Assembly (NCBI RefSeq): GCF_002252635.1
Contig: NZ_NQKX01000001.1
Span: 248,001-312,000 of the forward strand
From: Synechococcus sp. MW101C3
Lineage (GTDB): Bacteria > Cyanobacteriota > Cyanobacteriia > PCC-6307 > Cyanobiaceae
Length of the DNA: 64,000 nucleotides
Direction of reading: 5' to 3'
Shown here: positions 28,169 through 37,690 of the stretch, in pieces
Numbering within the stretch: position 1 is the first letter of the stretch
How the letters are laid out: every line of letters begins with the position of its first letter
Program-made: the position numbers and the translations under genes
The notes under the pieces: generated by a model
Database searches by the model: none
Told to the model about the DNA's origin: nothing
What the model saw: only the letters and a program-made list of their open reading frames with translations

Positions 28169-29184
28169 GCCGCCGTTCCCAGCTGTTGCGCTACGGCGCC
28201 AGCCGCCTGCTGCTTGGCCCGGTGATGCTCTGGCTGATCGCCTCCCTGGTGTTCCTGCTGCTGCGGCTGGCTCCGGGTGACCCGATCGATGCCCTGCTCG
28301 GCATCCGCGCTCCAGAGGAGGCCCGCGCCGCCCTGCGCCAGCAACTCGGGCTTGATCTGCCGCTGCTCACCCAGTACGGCCAGTTCCTGCTGGGTTTGCT
28401 GCGCGGGGATCTGGGCGCCTCGCTCACCAATCAGACACCGGTGGCCCAGGTGATCGGCCAGAGCCTGCCGGCCAGCCTGGAGCTGGGCGTGTGCGCGCTG
28501 TCGATCGCCGCCGTGCTGGGGCTGGCGGTGGGGTTCTCAGGCATCGCCCGTCCCGACGGCAAGCTCGATCTGGCCGGCCGCCTCTACGGCATCGGTACCT
28601 ACGCCCTGCCGCCGTTCTGGGCGGCGATGGTGGTGCAGCTGGTGTTCGCCGTCTGGCTCGGCTGGTTGCCGGTGGGTGGGCGCTTCCCGGTCACGCTGCT
28701 GCCGCCCACCGGCTCCGGCTTCTACCTGTTCGACAGCCTGCTTGCCGGCAACTGGCAGCAGTTCAGCGGCACGGTGCGGCATCTGGTGCTGCCCGCCACC
28801 ACGCTCGGCGTGCTGCTCAGCGGCATCTTCGATAACGCGCTGCGGCTCAACCTGCGCCGGGCGCTCCGCTCCGACTACGTGGAAGCGGCCCGCAGCCGCG
28901 GCCTGAGCGAACCAAGGGTCGTGCTGCGCCACGCCCTGCCGAATGCCCTGTTGCCCGTGCTCACGATCACCGGGATCACCGTGGCGTCCCTGATCGGTGG
29001 CGCCCTGCTGATTGAGGTCACCTATTCGTGGCCGGGCATCGCCTTCCGGCTGCAGGAAGCGATCGCCCAGCGCGACTACCCCCTGGTGCAGGGGATCGTG
29101 GTGGTGGTGGCGGCGCTGGTGGTGGTGGTGAGCGTGGTGGTGGATCTGCTGGTGGCCCTGCTGGATCCGCGGATTCGTTTCTGA
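28165..29184 (+). CDS. Peptide/nickel-type ABC transporter permease (DppB type)
   Basis: A 339-residue inner-membrane permease with about six helices. The N-terminal helix, the LAPGDPIDALLG segment, and the cytoplasmic EAA-like loop YVEAARSRGLSEPRVVLRHALPNALLPV identify the DppB/OppB class. It is translated from an ATG overlapping the binding-protein stop. A DppC-type second permease and ATPases are absent from the window, so they are encoded elsewhere. Confidence 0.92.
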   Translation: MSRRSQLLRYGASRLLLGPVMLWLIASLVFLLLRLAPGDPIDALLGIRAPEEARAALRQQLGLDLPLLTQYGQFLLGLLRGDLGASLTNQTPVAQVIGQSLPASLELGVCALSIAAVLGLAVGFSGIARPDGKLDLAGRLYGIGTYALPPFWAAMVVQLVFAVWLGWLPVGGRFPVTLLPPTGSGFYLFDSLLAGNWQQFSGTVRHLVLPATTLGVLLSGIFDNALRLNLRRALRSDYVEAARSRGLSEPRVVLRHALPNALLPVLTITGITVASLIGGALLIEVTYSWPGIAFRLQEAIAQRDYPLVQGIVVVVAALVVVVSVVVDLLVALLDPRIRF

Positions 29185-29279
29185 CGCTTGCTGCTGAAGC
29201 CGGTGCTGAACGCTGCCGCTGGTGCCTTTTTGCGCCCTGCTGTGGGAGCGGATGGTCTGCCCCGTCCCGCTGTTGCCGT

Positions 29280-30875
29280 TCAGCCGTCGAGGCGCCGGTG
29301 CCAGTGGCGAGCTGCCTCCCGGTCCAGCACGTAGGCCCGCACGGTGCCCTGCAGGCGCTGCTGGCTGGCCAGGGCAGCGGACCCGTCGAGGGAGCCGAGG
29401 AAGTCGGCGGTGAGGTTGAGCAGCAGCTCCTGCACCTGATGCGGTTCCACCCCGACCAGCTCCTCGCCTAGCTGCAGCAGCGCGGGGTTGTCGTCACCGA
29501 GGCGCACCACCGAGAAGTGGCTGCCTCCCTCCACCATCACCAGCCGGCTGCGGGGGTTGTGCTGCTGCAGGAACAGCTCCAGCTGCTCGCCCACCGGCGG
29601 CGTGACCAGATCAAGGCCGCCACCCACCATCAGCAGCGGCGTGCCGTTGAGGCGATCGAGGCCGCGGCCTGGCCAGAGCAGGCTTCCGAAGGGATTGAAG
29701 CTCACCACCGCCGCCACCGGGTCGCGCCCGTCGCCGCTGCCCACCTTCGGCAAGGGCACCTCCGGCAGCTGGCATTGCAACAGCCGCGAGAGGTTGTTGA
29801 GCGGGATCCCTCTCATCGCCTGCTTGCAGCGCTGGTCGAGGCCCGCCACGGGTCGGGCGCCTCCGGCCATCAGAGCCGACAGCCCACCGAGCGAATGGCC
29901 CAGCAGCACCGCGGAGGAGCCCAGGGGCGGCAGCCGGCCGTCCTGCTCGGCTTTCAGCACCGCCTCCACATCCGCCAGGCGGGCGGGGAGCGTCTCGGCG
30001 CCGGGGGGCGGGCGCTGCCCATCGAGCAGTTGCCGCACGACGTGTTCGTCGCTGCTGGGGTCATCGATCAGCAGCACCGGGTAGCCGCGCTCCGCCAGCC
30101 CGCGGGCCAGCCAGTTCAGCTGGGCGCCGCTGCTGCCCAGCCCCGGCATCACCAGCAGGTAGGTGCCACGAGCGGGCCCCACTGCCTCCCACAGCTCGAT
30201 CTTGAGGGGGTCGGGCCGGTGGGTCACCGCCAGTTCCAGCAGGCGGGGCATGGGAACGGCGCCGGTGGGCTGCAGGGCCGGCGCCCGTGCGGTGCTGGGG
30301 GTGGCGGTCAGGGGCAGTCGCAGCTGACGCAACTGCCTCAGGGCCTGGCCCTGCAGTTCCACCTGCCGGCGCCATTGCTGCGCCAGCTTCAGCACCTCAT
30401 CCACCTCCAGGGTGAGCCGGGGGGTGGGCACGGCCCGCAGCAGGCTCAGCGGGGTGACCGGTTCCGGGCGTTGCAGCAGGCCGCGGAGTGTGTTCACCAG
30501 CAGAGGGCCGCTGCCGCTCTGGTCGGTGCTCAGCAGTGCCCCCATCTCCTCGACCACCTGCCGGCCCGCCCAGCTCTGGATCAACTGCAGAGCCAGGTCG
30601 CGCTCCTCCAGGATCGGCGTGAGCAACAGGCGCCGCAGATCCTCGCGGCTGCGGGGGTCGAGCAACTCGAACCACACGCCCAGGTCGTTGCCCCGGGAGC
30701 CGGGATCACGGCTCCAAGCCTCCAGCTGGCCGATGTCGATCGGCAGCGAGAACCCGTCGAGCCGAACGATCAGTTGATCTGCGGCCTTGGCCGGACTGCC
30801 CCCCCCGACCAGCAGACTGGTGAGAAGCACGAACAGCGGTCGGAACCGGTTTGACACGACGTCGCGCAGGGGCAA
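29280..30875 (-). CDS. Secreted alpha/beta hydrolase with DUF1400 N-terminal domain
   Basis: A 531-residue protein with an N-terminal signal peptide (to about residue 31, SPAKAAD), a cyanobacterial DUF1400 region at about 32-140, and a C-terminal alpha/beta-hydrolase domain. The nucleophile elbow is GHSLGGLSALMAGG and the oxyanion strand is YLLVMPGLGSSGAQ; a late GGSHFS may hold the catalytic His. Such proteins are putative lipases or esterases of the cell envelope. The 5' end overlaps the divergent MFS gene by about 25 bases. Confidence 0.82.
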   Translation of the reverse strand: MPLRDVVSNRFRPLFVLLTSLLVGGGSPAKAADQLIVRLDGFSLPIDIGQLEAWSRDPGSRGNDLGVWFELLDPRSREDLRRLLLTPILEERDLALQLIQSWAGRQVVEEMGALLSTDQSGSGPLLVNTLRGLLQRPEPVTPLSLLRAVPTPRLTLEVDEVLKLAQQWRRQVELQGQALRQLRQLRLPLTATPSTARAPALQPTGAVPMPRLLELAVTHRPDPLKIELWEAVGPARGTYLLVMPGLGSSGAQLNWLARGLAERGYPVLLIDDPSSDEHVVRQLLDGQRPPPGAETLPARLADVEAVLKAEQDGRLPPLGSSAVLLGHSLGGLSALMAGGARPVAGLDQRCKQAMRGIPLNNLSRLLQCQLPEVPLPKVGSGDGRDPVAAVVSFNPFGSLLWPGRGLDRLNGTPLLMVGGGLDLVTPPVGEQLELFLQQHNPRSRLVMVEGGSHFSVVRLGDDNPALLQLGEELVGVEPHQVQELLLNLTADFLGSLDGSAALASQQRLQGTVRAYVLDREAARHWHRRLDG

Positions 30876-32092
30876 GCGGCCTCGGCTGGTTCCTCCAGTT
30901 TCCCGCGCCCCTGCAGCAATTGTGCTGGATGCGGCTGCTGAGCGGCCTTGGCGGCGGCGGCGTGATCTATCTCACCGCTGTGGTGTTCCACAACGCCGGC
31001 TTCTCCGCCACCGCGGTCGGGCAGGGGCTGGCGGCAGCCGCATTGGCCGGTACGGCCGGTCGCTTGCTCTGCGGCTGGTGGCTCGACCGCGGCCGCTCCT
31101 GCAATGGCCCGATCGTGCTGGCCGCCTTGATCTCGGTGCTGGCCGACGCGCGCCTGTACAGCGCCACCAGCTTCCCCGCCTACATGAGCGGGCAGATGCT
31201 GATCGGACTGGCCCTCGGGCTCTGGTGGCCCGCGATCGAGCTTGCCGTGACCCAGAGCTGCGCGCCGTTGCCCTCCAGCCGCGCCTTCGCGTTGGTGCGC
31301 ACCGCTGATGCGCTTGGTATCGCCACCGGCGTGCTGCTCGGCTCCGGGCTGGCGGCCCTTGGCCGCTTGCGGGGCATCTTCCTCGTCGACATCGCCTGCA
31401 TGGTCGTGCTGCTGAGCCTGCTGCTGCGCCGGCCGCTGCCGCCGGCACCAGTCCGCAGTGCCGACATCCGACTCGATTCCTGGCAGGGATGGGTGCGGCC
31501 CCTGCTGCCCCTGCTGGCGATGACGGTGCTGTCCACCGGCATGGTGGCCCTGCTGCAGGGCGCCCTGCCCCTGGATCTGGTGCGAGGCGGGCTGGCCCGC
31601 CCTCCCCTGCCGGAGAGCACCGGTGCCCTGCTGCTTGCGCTGCAGCTGGGGCTCCTGCTGGCCCTGCAATGGCCGCTGGGGCGCTGGCTGTCAGAGCGTT
31701 CGGTGGCCTTCGGGCTCGGACTGAGCCTGCTGGGCTTCGCGCTCGGCAGCTCCCTGCTGGCCTTCTCCAGCCTGGGCTGGCACAGCCTCACGGTGCTGCT
31801 GCTGGCCCAGCTGCCGCTGGCGGCGGCTGTGGCCGCCTTTCTGCCCACGGCCACCGAAGCGGTGGTGGAGATCACGCCCCCCGCCCATCAAGGCATGGCC
31901 ATGGCGCTGTTCTCGCAGTGTTTTGCGCTGAGTGCCTTCGTAGCGCCGCAGGTGGCGGGCCTGTTCCTCGATCAGCAGCGGCATGGGGGCGGCCTCTGGC
32001 TGGCGATGGCGGCGCTCTGCCTGCTGGGCCTCACCCTGGTGCGTCCCTTAGCCCGCGTCCACCCCCACGCCAGCCCCTCCAGTGTGATCTGA
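30851..32092 (+). CDS. Major facilitator superfamily transporter
   Basis: A 413-residue polytopic protein with about 12 hydrophobic segments. The MFS signature loop is present as GTAGRLLCGWWLDRGRS between helices 2 and 3. The TTG at 30851 overlaps the start of the divergent hydrolase, so a later start is possible. Substrate is unknown. The 3' end overlaps the next convergent small gene by 45 bases. Confidence 0.85.
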   Translation: MTRRRAGASGLGWFLQFPAPLQQLCWMRLLSGLGGGGVIYLTAVVFHNAGFSATAVGQGLAAAALAGTAGRLLCGWWLDRGRSCNGPIVLAALISVLADARLYSATSFPAYMSGQMLIGLALGLWWPAIELAVTQSCAPLPSSRAFALVRTADALGIATGVLLGSGLAALGRLRGIFLVDIACMVVLLSLLLRRPLPPAPVRSADIRLDSWQGWVRPLLPLLAMTVLSTGMVALLQGALPLDLVRGGLARPPLPESTGALLLALQLGLLLALQWPLGRWLSERSVAFGLGLSLLGFALGSSLLAFSSLGWHSLTVLLLAQLPLAAAVAAFLPTATEAVVEITPPAHQGMAMALFSQCFALSAFVAPQVAGLFLDQQRHGGGLWLAMAALCLLGLTLVRPLARVHPHASPSSVI

Positions 32093-32386
32093 GGCCCCGG
32101 CCCCGCCAGGGGCGGGCCGGGAGATCCAGCCCTGCTGCTCGTGAGGCAGGGGCTCGGTGCCGTACTCCCAGTCGTCGTAGTCGGGGTCGTTGCGGATGCG
32201 CTGGTGCAGTTCCTTCTGAATGTCGAAGTTGTGTGCGCCGGCATTGCGCGCACCGGTGGCGGATCCCGCACCTCGGTCAGGGGGCGCCGCGGTGGCGCCT
32301 GTGACCTCGTCCAGCGGCGGCTCAGCGGCAGGCAGATTTGCAGGCGCTGCCGCGCTGCCAGCAGAGGGCTCCTGGGAGGGGTTCAT
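32048..32386 (-). CDS. Small acidic hypothetical protein
   Basis: A 112-residue protein. Residues 1 to about 52 are Ala/Pro/Gly-rich; the middle (NFDIQKELHQRIRNDPDYDD) is charged and looks structured; the tail is again Gly/Ala-rich. No family is recognised. It lies downstream of ychF on the same strand and its 3' end overlaps the MFS gene. The charged core suggests it is real, but proof is weak. Confidence 0.5.
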   Translation of the reverse strand: MNPSQEPSAGSAAAPANLPAAEPPLDEVTGATAAPPDRGAGSATGARNAGAHNFDIQKELHQRIRNDPDYDDWEYGTEPLPHEQQGWISRPAPGGAGASDHTGGAGVGVDAG

Positions 32387-32519
32387 CAGGCTTCGCCTCG
32401 TCGGACACCATTCTCGCCGAAGGCGGCCGCCGCCCCGGTCACGGAAGCCAAAGAGGAGGGCGGCTCAATGCTCTGCGCCTGCATCAGCCGCCGAAACGTC
32501 TGCTGAAGTTGAAACCGCT

Positions 32520-33611
32520 TCAGACGTTGAACAGGAACTCCATCACGTCGCCTTCGGCCACCACGTACTCCTTGCCCTCGCTGCGCAGCCAGCCTCGGTT
32601 GCGTGCTTCCGACAGGGAGCCCGCTTCGATCAACTGCGCGTAGGCCACGGTCTGGGCGCGGATGAAGCCCCGTTCGAAATCGGTGTGGATCACGCCGGCG
32701 GCCTGAGGCGCGGTCATGCCGGCTGTGATCGTCCAGGCCCGGGTTTCCTTTTCGCCGGTGGTGAAGTAAGTGCGCAGGCCGAGCAGCTGATAGGTGGCGC
32801 GGATCAGGCTCTGCAACCCGCCCTCGCTCACCCCCAGCCCGTCGAGATAGTCGGCGCGCTCGGCTTCGCCGAGTTCAACGAGTTCCGCCTCCACCTGCGC
32901 CGAAATCCGCACCACCTCAGCCCCTTCACGCTGGGCAAGGGCCACCACGGCCTCGCTGTGGCCGTTGCCTGCCGCCAGGTCGTCTTCCGACACGTTGGTG
33001 GCGTAGATGATCGGCTTGAGGGTGAGCAGGCCGAGCGGACGGATCGTCTCGCGCTCGTCGGCGCCGAGGGCAACCCCGCGTGCCGGTGCGCCGGCTTCCA
33101 GCGCAGCGGCGATGCGGCCCAGCACCTCGTCTTCTGCCTGGGCTTCCTTGCTGGTGCGAGCCTGCTTCTTGAGCCGTTCCCGCCGCTTCTCCACCTGGGT
33201 CAGGTCAGCGAGAGCCAGTTCCAGATTGATGATCTCGGCGTCCTGGGCGGGATCCACCTGACCAGCCACGTGGATCACGTCGTCGTCCTCAAAGCAGCGC
33301 ACCACGTGCACGATCGCGTCCACCTCGCGGATGTTGGCGAGGAACTTGTTGCCGAGCCCTTCGCCCTGGCTGGCGCCCTTCACCAGGCCGGCGATGTCGA
33401 CGAACTCCACCCGGGTTGGCACGATCTCGCGGGAACTGGAAACGTCTGAGAGCATTTTCAGGCGCCCGTCGGGCACCGCCACGGAGCCCACGTTCGGCTC
33501 GATCGTGCAGAACGGAAAGTTGGCGGCCTGGGCCTGGGCGTTGGCCACCAGGGCATTGAAGAGGGTGGATTTGCCCACGTTGGGCAGCCCCACGATTCCG
33601 GCTTTAAGCAT
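32520..33611 (-). CDS. ychF: Ribosome-associated GTPase/ATPase YchF
   Basis: A 363-residue Obg-like P-loop protein. The N-terminus is [20 protein letters not shown] (G1), G3 is [17 protein letters not shown], and the G4-type motif is YATNVSE instead of NKxD, which matches the ATP preference of the YchF/OLA1 group. A TGS-like C-terminal domain ends [11 protein letters not shown]. It binds ribosomes and affects stress responses. Its ATG and the ATG proposed for the divergent adaptor gene share the sequence CATG. Confidence 0.97.
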   Translation of the reverse strand: MLKAGIVGLPNVGKSTLFNALVANAQAQAANFPFCTIEPNVGSVAVPDGRLKMLSDVSSSREIVPTRVEFVDIAGLVKGASQGEGLGNKFLANIREVDAIVHVVRCFEDDDVIHVAGQVDPAQDAEIINLELALADLTQVEKRRERLKKQARTSKEAQAEDEVLGRIAAALEAGAPARGVALGADERETIRPLGLLTLKPIIYATNVSEDDLAAGNGHSEAVVALAQREGAEVVRISAQVEAELVELGEAERADYLDGLGVSEGGLQSLIRATYQLLGLRTYFTTGEKETRAWTITAGMTAPQAAGVIHTDFERGFIRAQTVAYAQLIEAGSLSEARNRGWLRSEGKEYVVAEGDVMEFLFNV

Positions 33612-34896
33612 GGGGCTAAATCTAAACGGCGCCCCCCGGGCCTCCCATGGCCACGTTTTTCGCCGCGACCATCAAGACTGGTTACAGCGACCGCTGACCG
33701 TCATTCCCCGCTCCGACCTTCGCCCTGCGCCGGTGCTGACACCGCCCCAGGAACAACCGGTCCCGGCCGCCCCTCGCCGGCCCGGTCCCAAAAAGCGGCG
33801 CTGGCCTCTCTGGGCAGGGGTGGCCGCGGCAGTGCTCGTGATCGGCGGTGTGGCCCTCTGGCAGCGCCAGCGCAGCACCACCCAGCAGCAGCAGTCGCTG
33901 GCCGCCTATGTGGTGAAGGCCGAGCGCGGCAGCCTGCCGGGCATCGTCACCTCCAGCGGGGAGCTGGAAGCGGCCCGCAGCGTCAACGTCAGCCCCAAGC
34001 GGGGCGGCGTGCTCGCCGACCTGTTCGTGGATGAGGGCGATCTCGTGCAGGCCGGCCAGCCGATCGCTCTGATGGACAGCGGTGACCTTCGCGATCGGGA
34101 GAATGAACTGCTGGCCCAAGAGCGGCAGGCGGCCGCCGAGTACGCCCGCAGCCGCTCGGAGTTCGAACGTCGCCAGAAGCTGTATCAGCAGGGCGCGATC
34201 AGTCAGGACGACATCGTCAGCTTTCGCACCCGCATGCTCACCAGCAAGGCGGCCCTTGATGCAGCCCGGCAGCGCAACGCTCAGCGGGACGTTGAACGCG
34301 GCGAGCTCACGATCCGCGCCCCCTTCAATGGCGTGATCACCCAGCGGTTCGCCGACCCCGGAGCCTTCGTCACCCCCACCACCTCCGCCTCCGCTAACGC
34401 GGGCGCGTCCAGTTCATCGGTGGTGGAGCTCGCCCGCGGCCTGGAGGCGGTGGCCAAGGTGCCGGAAAGCGACATCGGCCGCATCCGCCTCGGCCAGATC
34501 GCCACCGTGCGGGTGGATGCCTTCCCGGACCGCCGCTTCACCGCGCGCGTGCGCCAGATCGCCCCCCGGGCGGTGAAGATCAACAACGTCACCTCCTTCG
34601 ATGTGAAGCTGCTGTTCACCGATCCCCACAGCGAGCTGAGGATCGGCATGACCGCCGACATCGACTTCAAGACCGGCACCCTGCCGGCTCAGACCCTTGT
34701 GCCCACTGTGGCAGTGGTCACCGAGGAAGGGCGGCCTGGGGTGCTGCTGGTGGGCAAGAACAACCAGCCCACCTTCCAGCCGGTGACGCTCGGCTCCAGC
34801 AGCGGCCGAAACACCCAGATCCTCTCCGGCCTCAAACCGGGTACCCAGGTGTTCATCGATCTGCCTCCCTGGGCAAAGAAACGCCCCGGCAGCTGA
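33610..34896 (+). CDS. Efflux RND/HlyD-type periplasmic adaptor protein
   Basis: A membrane-fusion protein of about 428 residues from the ATG at 33610. A single N-terminal helix ([20 protein letters not shown]) is followed by a barrel-sandwich/lipoyl half ([31 protein letters not shown]), a coiled hairpin (about [19 protein letters not shown] onward), the second half ([17 protein letters not shown]), and beta-barrel domains. It links an inner-membrane transporter to export. The frame is open well into the antisense of ychF; no other standard start lies between 33610 and the helix, so the start is uncertain. No pump gene is adjacent. Confidence 0.85.
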   Translation: MGLNLNGAPRASHGHVFRRDHQDWLQRPLTVIPRSDLRPAPVLTPPQEQPVPAAPRRPGPKKRRWPLWAGVAAAVLVIGGVALWQRQRSTTQQQQSLAAYVVKAERGSLPGIVTSSGELEAARSVNVSPKRGGVLADLFVDEGDLVQAGQPIALMDSGDLRDRENELLAQERQAAAEYARSRSEFERRQKLYQQGAISQDDIVSFRTRMLTSKAALDAARQRNAQRDVERGELTIRAPFNGVITQRFADPGAFVTPTTSASANAGASSSSVVELARGLEAVAKVPESDIGRIRLGQIATVRVDAFPDRRFTARVRQIAPRAVKINNVTSFDVKLLFTDPHSELRIGMTADIDFKTGTLPAQTLVPTVAVVTEEGRPGVLLVGKNNQPTFQPVTLGSSSGRNTQILSGLKPGTQVFIDLPPWAKKRPGS

Positions 34897-34942
34897 ATCC
34901 CACTCCGATCAGGCCCACTGCCAGCTCAGGCCAGTGGCCAGC

Positions 34943-36073
34943 TCAGTTCCGTTCTGCCAGGAAGGCACGGCAGGCCGCCACGATCCTGCCGCTCGCCTGG
35001 CCGTCCCCGAAGGGGTTGTGAGCCATGGCCATGGCCGCGTAGGCCGCAGGGTCGTCGAGCAGGCGCCCGGCTTCCGTGGCGATCGCTGCCGCATCGGTGC
35101 CGATCAGGCGCGCCGTGCCGGCAGACACCGCTTCCGGACGTTCCGTGGTGCGCCGCAGCACCAGCACCGGTTTGCCCAGGGCTGGGGCCTCTTCCTGCAG
35201 GCCGCCGGAGTCGGTGAGCAGCAGCGTGCAACCGCGGATCGCTCCCACCAGCTCGTCGTAATCGAGCGGCTCGGTGAGAAAGGCCCGCGGGTGATCGCCC
35301 AGCATCTTCTGCAGGGGTTCCCGAACGGTGGGGTTGCGGTGCAGCGGAAGGAGCAGGGCGGTGTCGGGGTGTTGCTCCAGCAGTCGCAGGAAGCCATCAC
35401 CGATGGCGAGCAGACGCTCTCCCCAGTTCTCCCGGCGGTGCACGGTGGCCAGGATCACCCGCTGCTGGGTCCAGTCGAGGCCAGGAAGCTGCAGCAGCGG
35501 CGCCTGCTTCGCCATCAGCAGCAGCGCATCGATCACAGTGTTGCCCGTGACCAGCACCCGGCCCACCACCCCGGAGGCCAGCAGGTTCGCCTCCGACACC
35601 GAGGTGGGGGCGAAGTGCAGTTGGCCGATCTGGGAAATCAGCCGGCGGTTGGCTTCCTCGGGGAAGGGGTCAAGCAGGTTGTCAGTGCGCAGGCCGGCTT
35701 CCACGTGCCCCACGGGGATCTGCTGGTAGAACGCCGCCAGAGCGGAAGCGAAGGCGGTGGTGGTGTCGCCCTGGACGAGCACCAGATCCGGCCGGTGCTC
35801 AGTGAAGTCCTGCTCCAGCCCCATCAGGGCGGCGCAGGTCACGTGGGTGAGCGTCTGGCGGGGCGTCATCAAGGCCAGGTCGCGATCAGCGGTGAGGCTG
35901 AAGAGCTCCATCACCTGCGCCACCATTTCCCGATGTTGGCCGGTGAGCACCACCCGGGTGCGAAAGCCTTCGGCTTGTTGGAAGGCGCGGATCACCGGTG
36001 CCAGCTTGATCGCTTCGGGCCTGGTTCCCAGCACGATGCTGACGAGCGGAGCGGTGGTGATCAAAGAGCCCAT
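34943..36073 (-). CDS. wecB: UDP-N-acetylglucosamine 2-epimerase (non-hydrolysing)
   Basis: A 376-residue epimerase interconverting UDP-GlcNAc and UDP-ManNAc for surface polysaccharide synthesis. The N-terminal VSIVLGTRPEAIKLAPV, VLTGQHREMV, VQGDTTTAFASALAAFY, GHVEAGLRT, HFAPTSVSEANLL, VLVTGNTVIDALL, and LLTDSGGLQEEAPALGKPVLVLR are all standard. Length is normal. It stands alone, with no adjacent glycan operon, though nanE at 59 kb also concerns N-acetylmannosamine. Confidence 0.97.
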   Translation of the reverse strand: MGSLITTAPLVSIVLGTRPEAIKLAPVIRAFQQAEGFRTRVVLTGQHREMVAQVMELFSLTADRDLALMTPRQTLTHVTCAALMGLEQDFTEHRPDLVLVQGDTTTAFASALAAFYQQIPVGHVEAGLRTDNLLDPFPEEANRRLISQIGQLHFAPTSVSEANLLASGVVGRVLVTGNTVIDALLLMAKQAPLLQLPGLDWTQQRVILATVHRRENWGERLLAIGDGFLRLLEQHPDTALLLPLHRNPTVREPLQKMLGDHPRAFLTEPLDYDELVGAIRGCTLLLTDSGGLQEEAPALGKPVLVLRRTTERPEAVSAGTARLIGTDAAAIATEAGRLLDDPAAYAAMAMAHNPFGDGQASGRIVAACRAFLAERN

Positions 36074-36201
36074 GCGGGGGTGTCGATCCTAAGGAGAGCC
36101 GGTGTCGCATTCACGTGGCGGAGCATCCCCGTACCGATCAGCAGCTGCATGTGAACTCAGGCGAGTACTTGCCCCAAAATGGCTGCAATGCTGTCCAGCC
36201 G

Positions 36202-37371
36202 ATGACCAGTTCCCTGTTTCCCCCTAGCTCGGTGCCTGCGCCCGACTCCCACCCCGCCGGCGTGGATGGTGTAGATCCGGCCCCAGCGCCACCACGGCCA
36301 TCCGTGGCTACGCCCTGCACACTGGAGGAGGTGGTGCGCGTGGCTTTTGAGGCCAAGTGCTCAGATGTGCACCTCGGCGTCGGTGAGGAACCGCGGTTGC
36401 GCTTTCGCGGCGATATGCAGATGACCGGTTGGCCGATCATCACGAACCAACGGTTCTCGGAGTGGCTGAATGAGATTCTCTCTCAGGAGGATCGTCAGGC
36501 TTTTCGCAGCGATAAGGAATTCGACGGATCACATTCTTTCGGTTTCGTGAGGGTGCGGATCAACCTCTTTGAATCGCTTCTTGGCCCAGCCATGGTGCTG
36601 CGGCTTATCCCCTTTGAGGTCCCCACACTGGAATCCCTTGGGTTTCCGGATGTCTTTAAGCATCTTCTCAAGTACACCAAGGGCCTGATCCTGATGACAG
36701 GCCCCACGGGCTGCGGCAAATCCACCACTCTAGCCGCAATGATCAATTGGATGAATTCAACTCAGTCGAAGCACATCCTCACCATTGAGGATCCAGTTGA
36801 ATTCGTTCATGTCAGCAAATCCTGTCTGGTGCGGCAGCGTGAGATCGGCCACCACACAAAGTTGTTCTCCACTGCTCTGCGGGCGGCATTGCGGGAAGAT
36901 CCTGATGTGTTGCTGATCGGGGAGATTCGCGACCAGGAAACCCTCTCCACTGCCTTGGAGGCTGCTCAGACCGGCCACTTGGTCTTCGGCACGCTCCACA
37001 CTAACTCCGCCGTAAAAACCGTTGAGCGGATGCTGGGTATGTTTCCGTCCGAAGAACAAAAATCAATCCGCACAAGTGTGGCCGAATCGTTGTTGGCGGT
37101 GATCTCGCAGGGGCTGCTCAAGACGACTGAAGGTGGCCGAATCGCTTACCACGACATTTTCATCAACACCGATGCCTGCCGGGATTACCTCCTTCGCGGC
37201 GAATTCGACGAGGTGGAGGAAATCATGAAACGCAGTTCGTTTGAAGGCATGAAAACATTGAACCAGTCCCTTCTTGAGCTGGTAGTGGCAGGCAAAGTGA
37301 GTGCGGATGAGGCGTTGGCCGTGAGCCTCAAGCGTGGTGAGCTCTCCCAGGCCCTACGAGGCCGCGAATAG
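36202..37371 (+). CDS. pilT: Twitching motility ATPase PilT
   Basis: About 389 residues from ATG 36202 (a GTG frame extends to 36115). A Pro-rich stretch of about 35 residues precedes the PAS-like PilT N-domain (SDVHLGVGEEPRLRFRGD). The motor domain has Walker A GPTGCGKST, an Asp box TIEDPVEFVH, Walker B LLIGEIRDQETLSTALEAAQTGHLVFGTLHT, and a His box. PilT retracts type IV pili. The gene is clearly less GC-rich than its neighbours (29 of 60 bases G+C at 36481-36540). No other pil gene lies in the window. Confidence 0.93.
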   Translation: MTSSLFPPSSVPAPDSHPAGVDGVDPAPAPPRPSVATPCTLEEVVRVAFEAKCSDVHLGVGEEPRLRFRGDMQMTGWPIITNQRFSEWLNEILSQEDRQAFRSDKEFDGSHSFGFVRVRINLFESLLGPAMVLRLIPFEVPTLESLGFPDVFKHLLKYTKGLILMTGPTGCGKSTTLAAMINWMNSTQSKHILTIEDPVEFVHVSKSCLVRQREIGHHTKLFSTALRAALREDPDVLLIGEIRDQETLSTALEAAQTGHLVFGTLHTNSAVKTVERMLGMFPSEEQKSIRTSVAESLLAVISQGLLKTTEGGRIAYHDIFINTDACRDYLLRGEFDEVEEIMKRSSFEGMKTLNQSLLELVVAGKVSADEALAVSLKRGELSQALRGRE

Positions 37372-37412
37372 GGCGGAGTCCACTGGCAAAACGTTTGTTG
37401 ACTTGGCCTGGC

Positions 37413-37652
37413 TCAGTGGGCCCTGGCCAGGCGGAGAAGCAGCAGGGTGGCGATGCCCAGCGAGAGCCCGAGCATGGCCAGGCGGCCATTCCAAATCTCG
37501 GCTTGGGGGGTGAAGCCCCGGCGCCAGGCGTTCAGCTCTTCCGGCCCCACTTCAACGGGCTGGCTGGAGCCGAGCCCCTCAGCAGCGGCTGGTGATGCTG
37601 CAAGAGAGCTGTTCGGCAGCAGTGCATTCTCTGTGGTGTCAGCTGAAGCCAT
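37413..37652 (-). CDS. High-light-inducible (Hlip/CAB-ELIP) protein
   Basis: A 79-residue protein from the ATG at 37652. The first 40 residues are flexible; a single helix follows with the chlorophyll-binding ExxNGRxAMxG motif (AEIWNGRLAMLGL) and ends in a basic tail. Hlips bind chlorophyll and carotenoid and protect photosystems and chlorophyll synthesis in strong light. The spacing of 38 bases from tsaD, on the same strand, leaves room for joint transcription. Confidence 0.9.
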   Translation of the reverse strand: MASADTTENALLPNSSLAASPAAAEGLGSSQPVEVGPEELNAWRRGFTPQAEIWNGRLAMLGLSLGIATLLLLRLARAH

Positions 37653-37690
37653 CCACCCCCTTAACAACGGGTTCGGCCACCATAAAGGGA

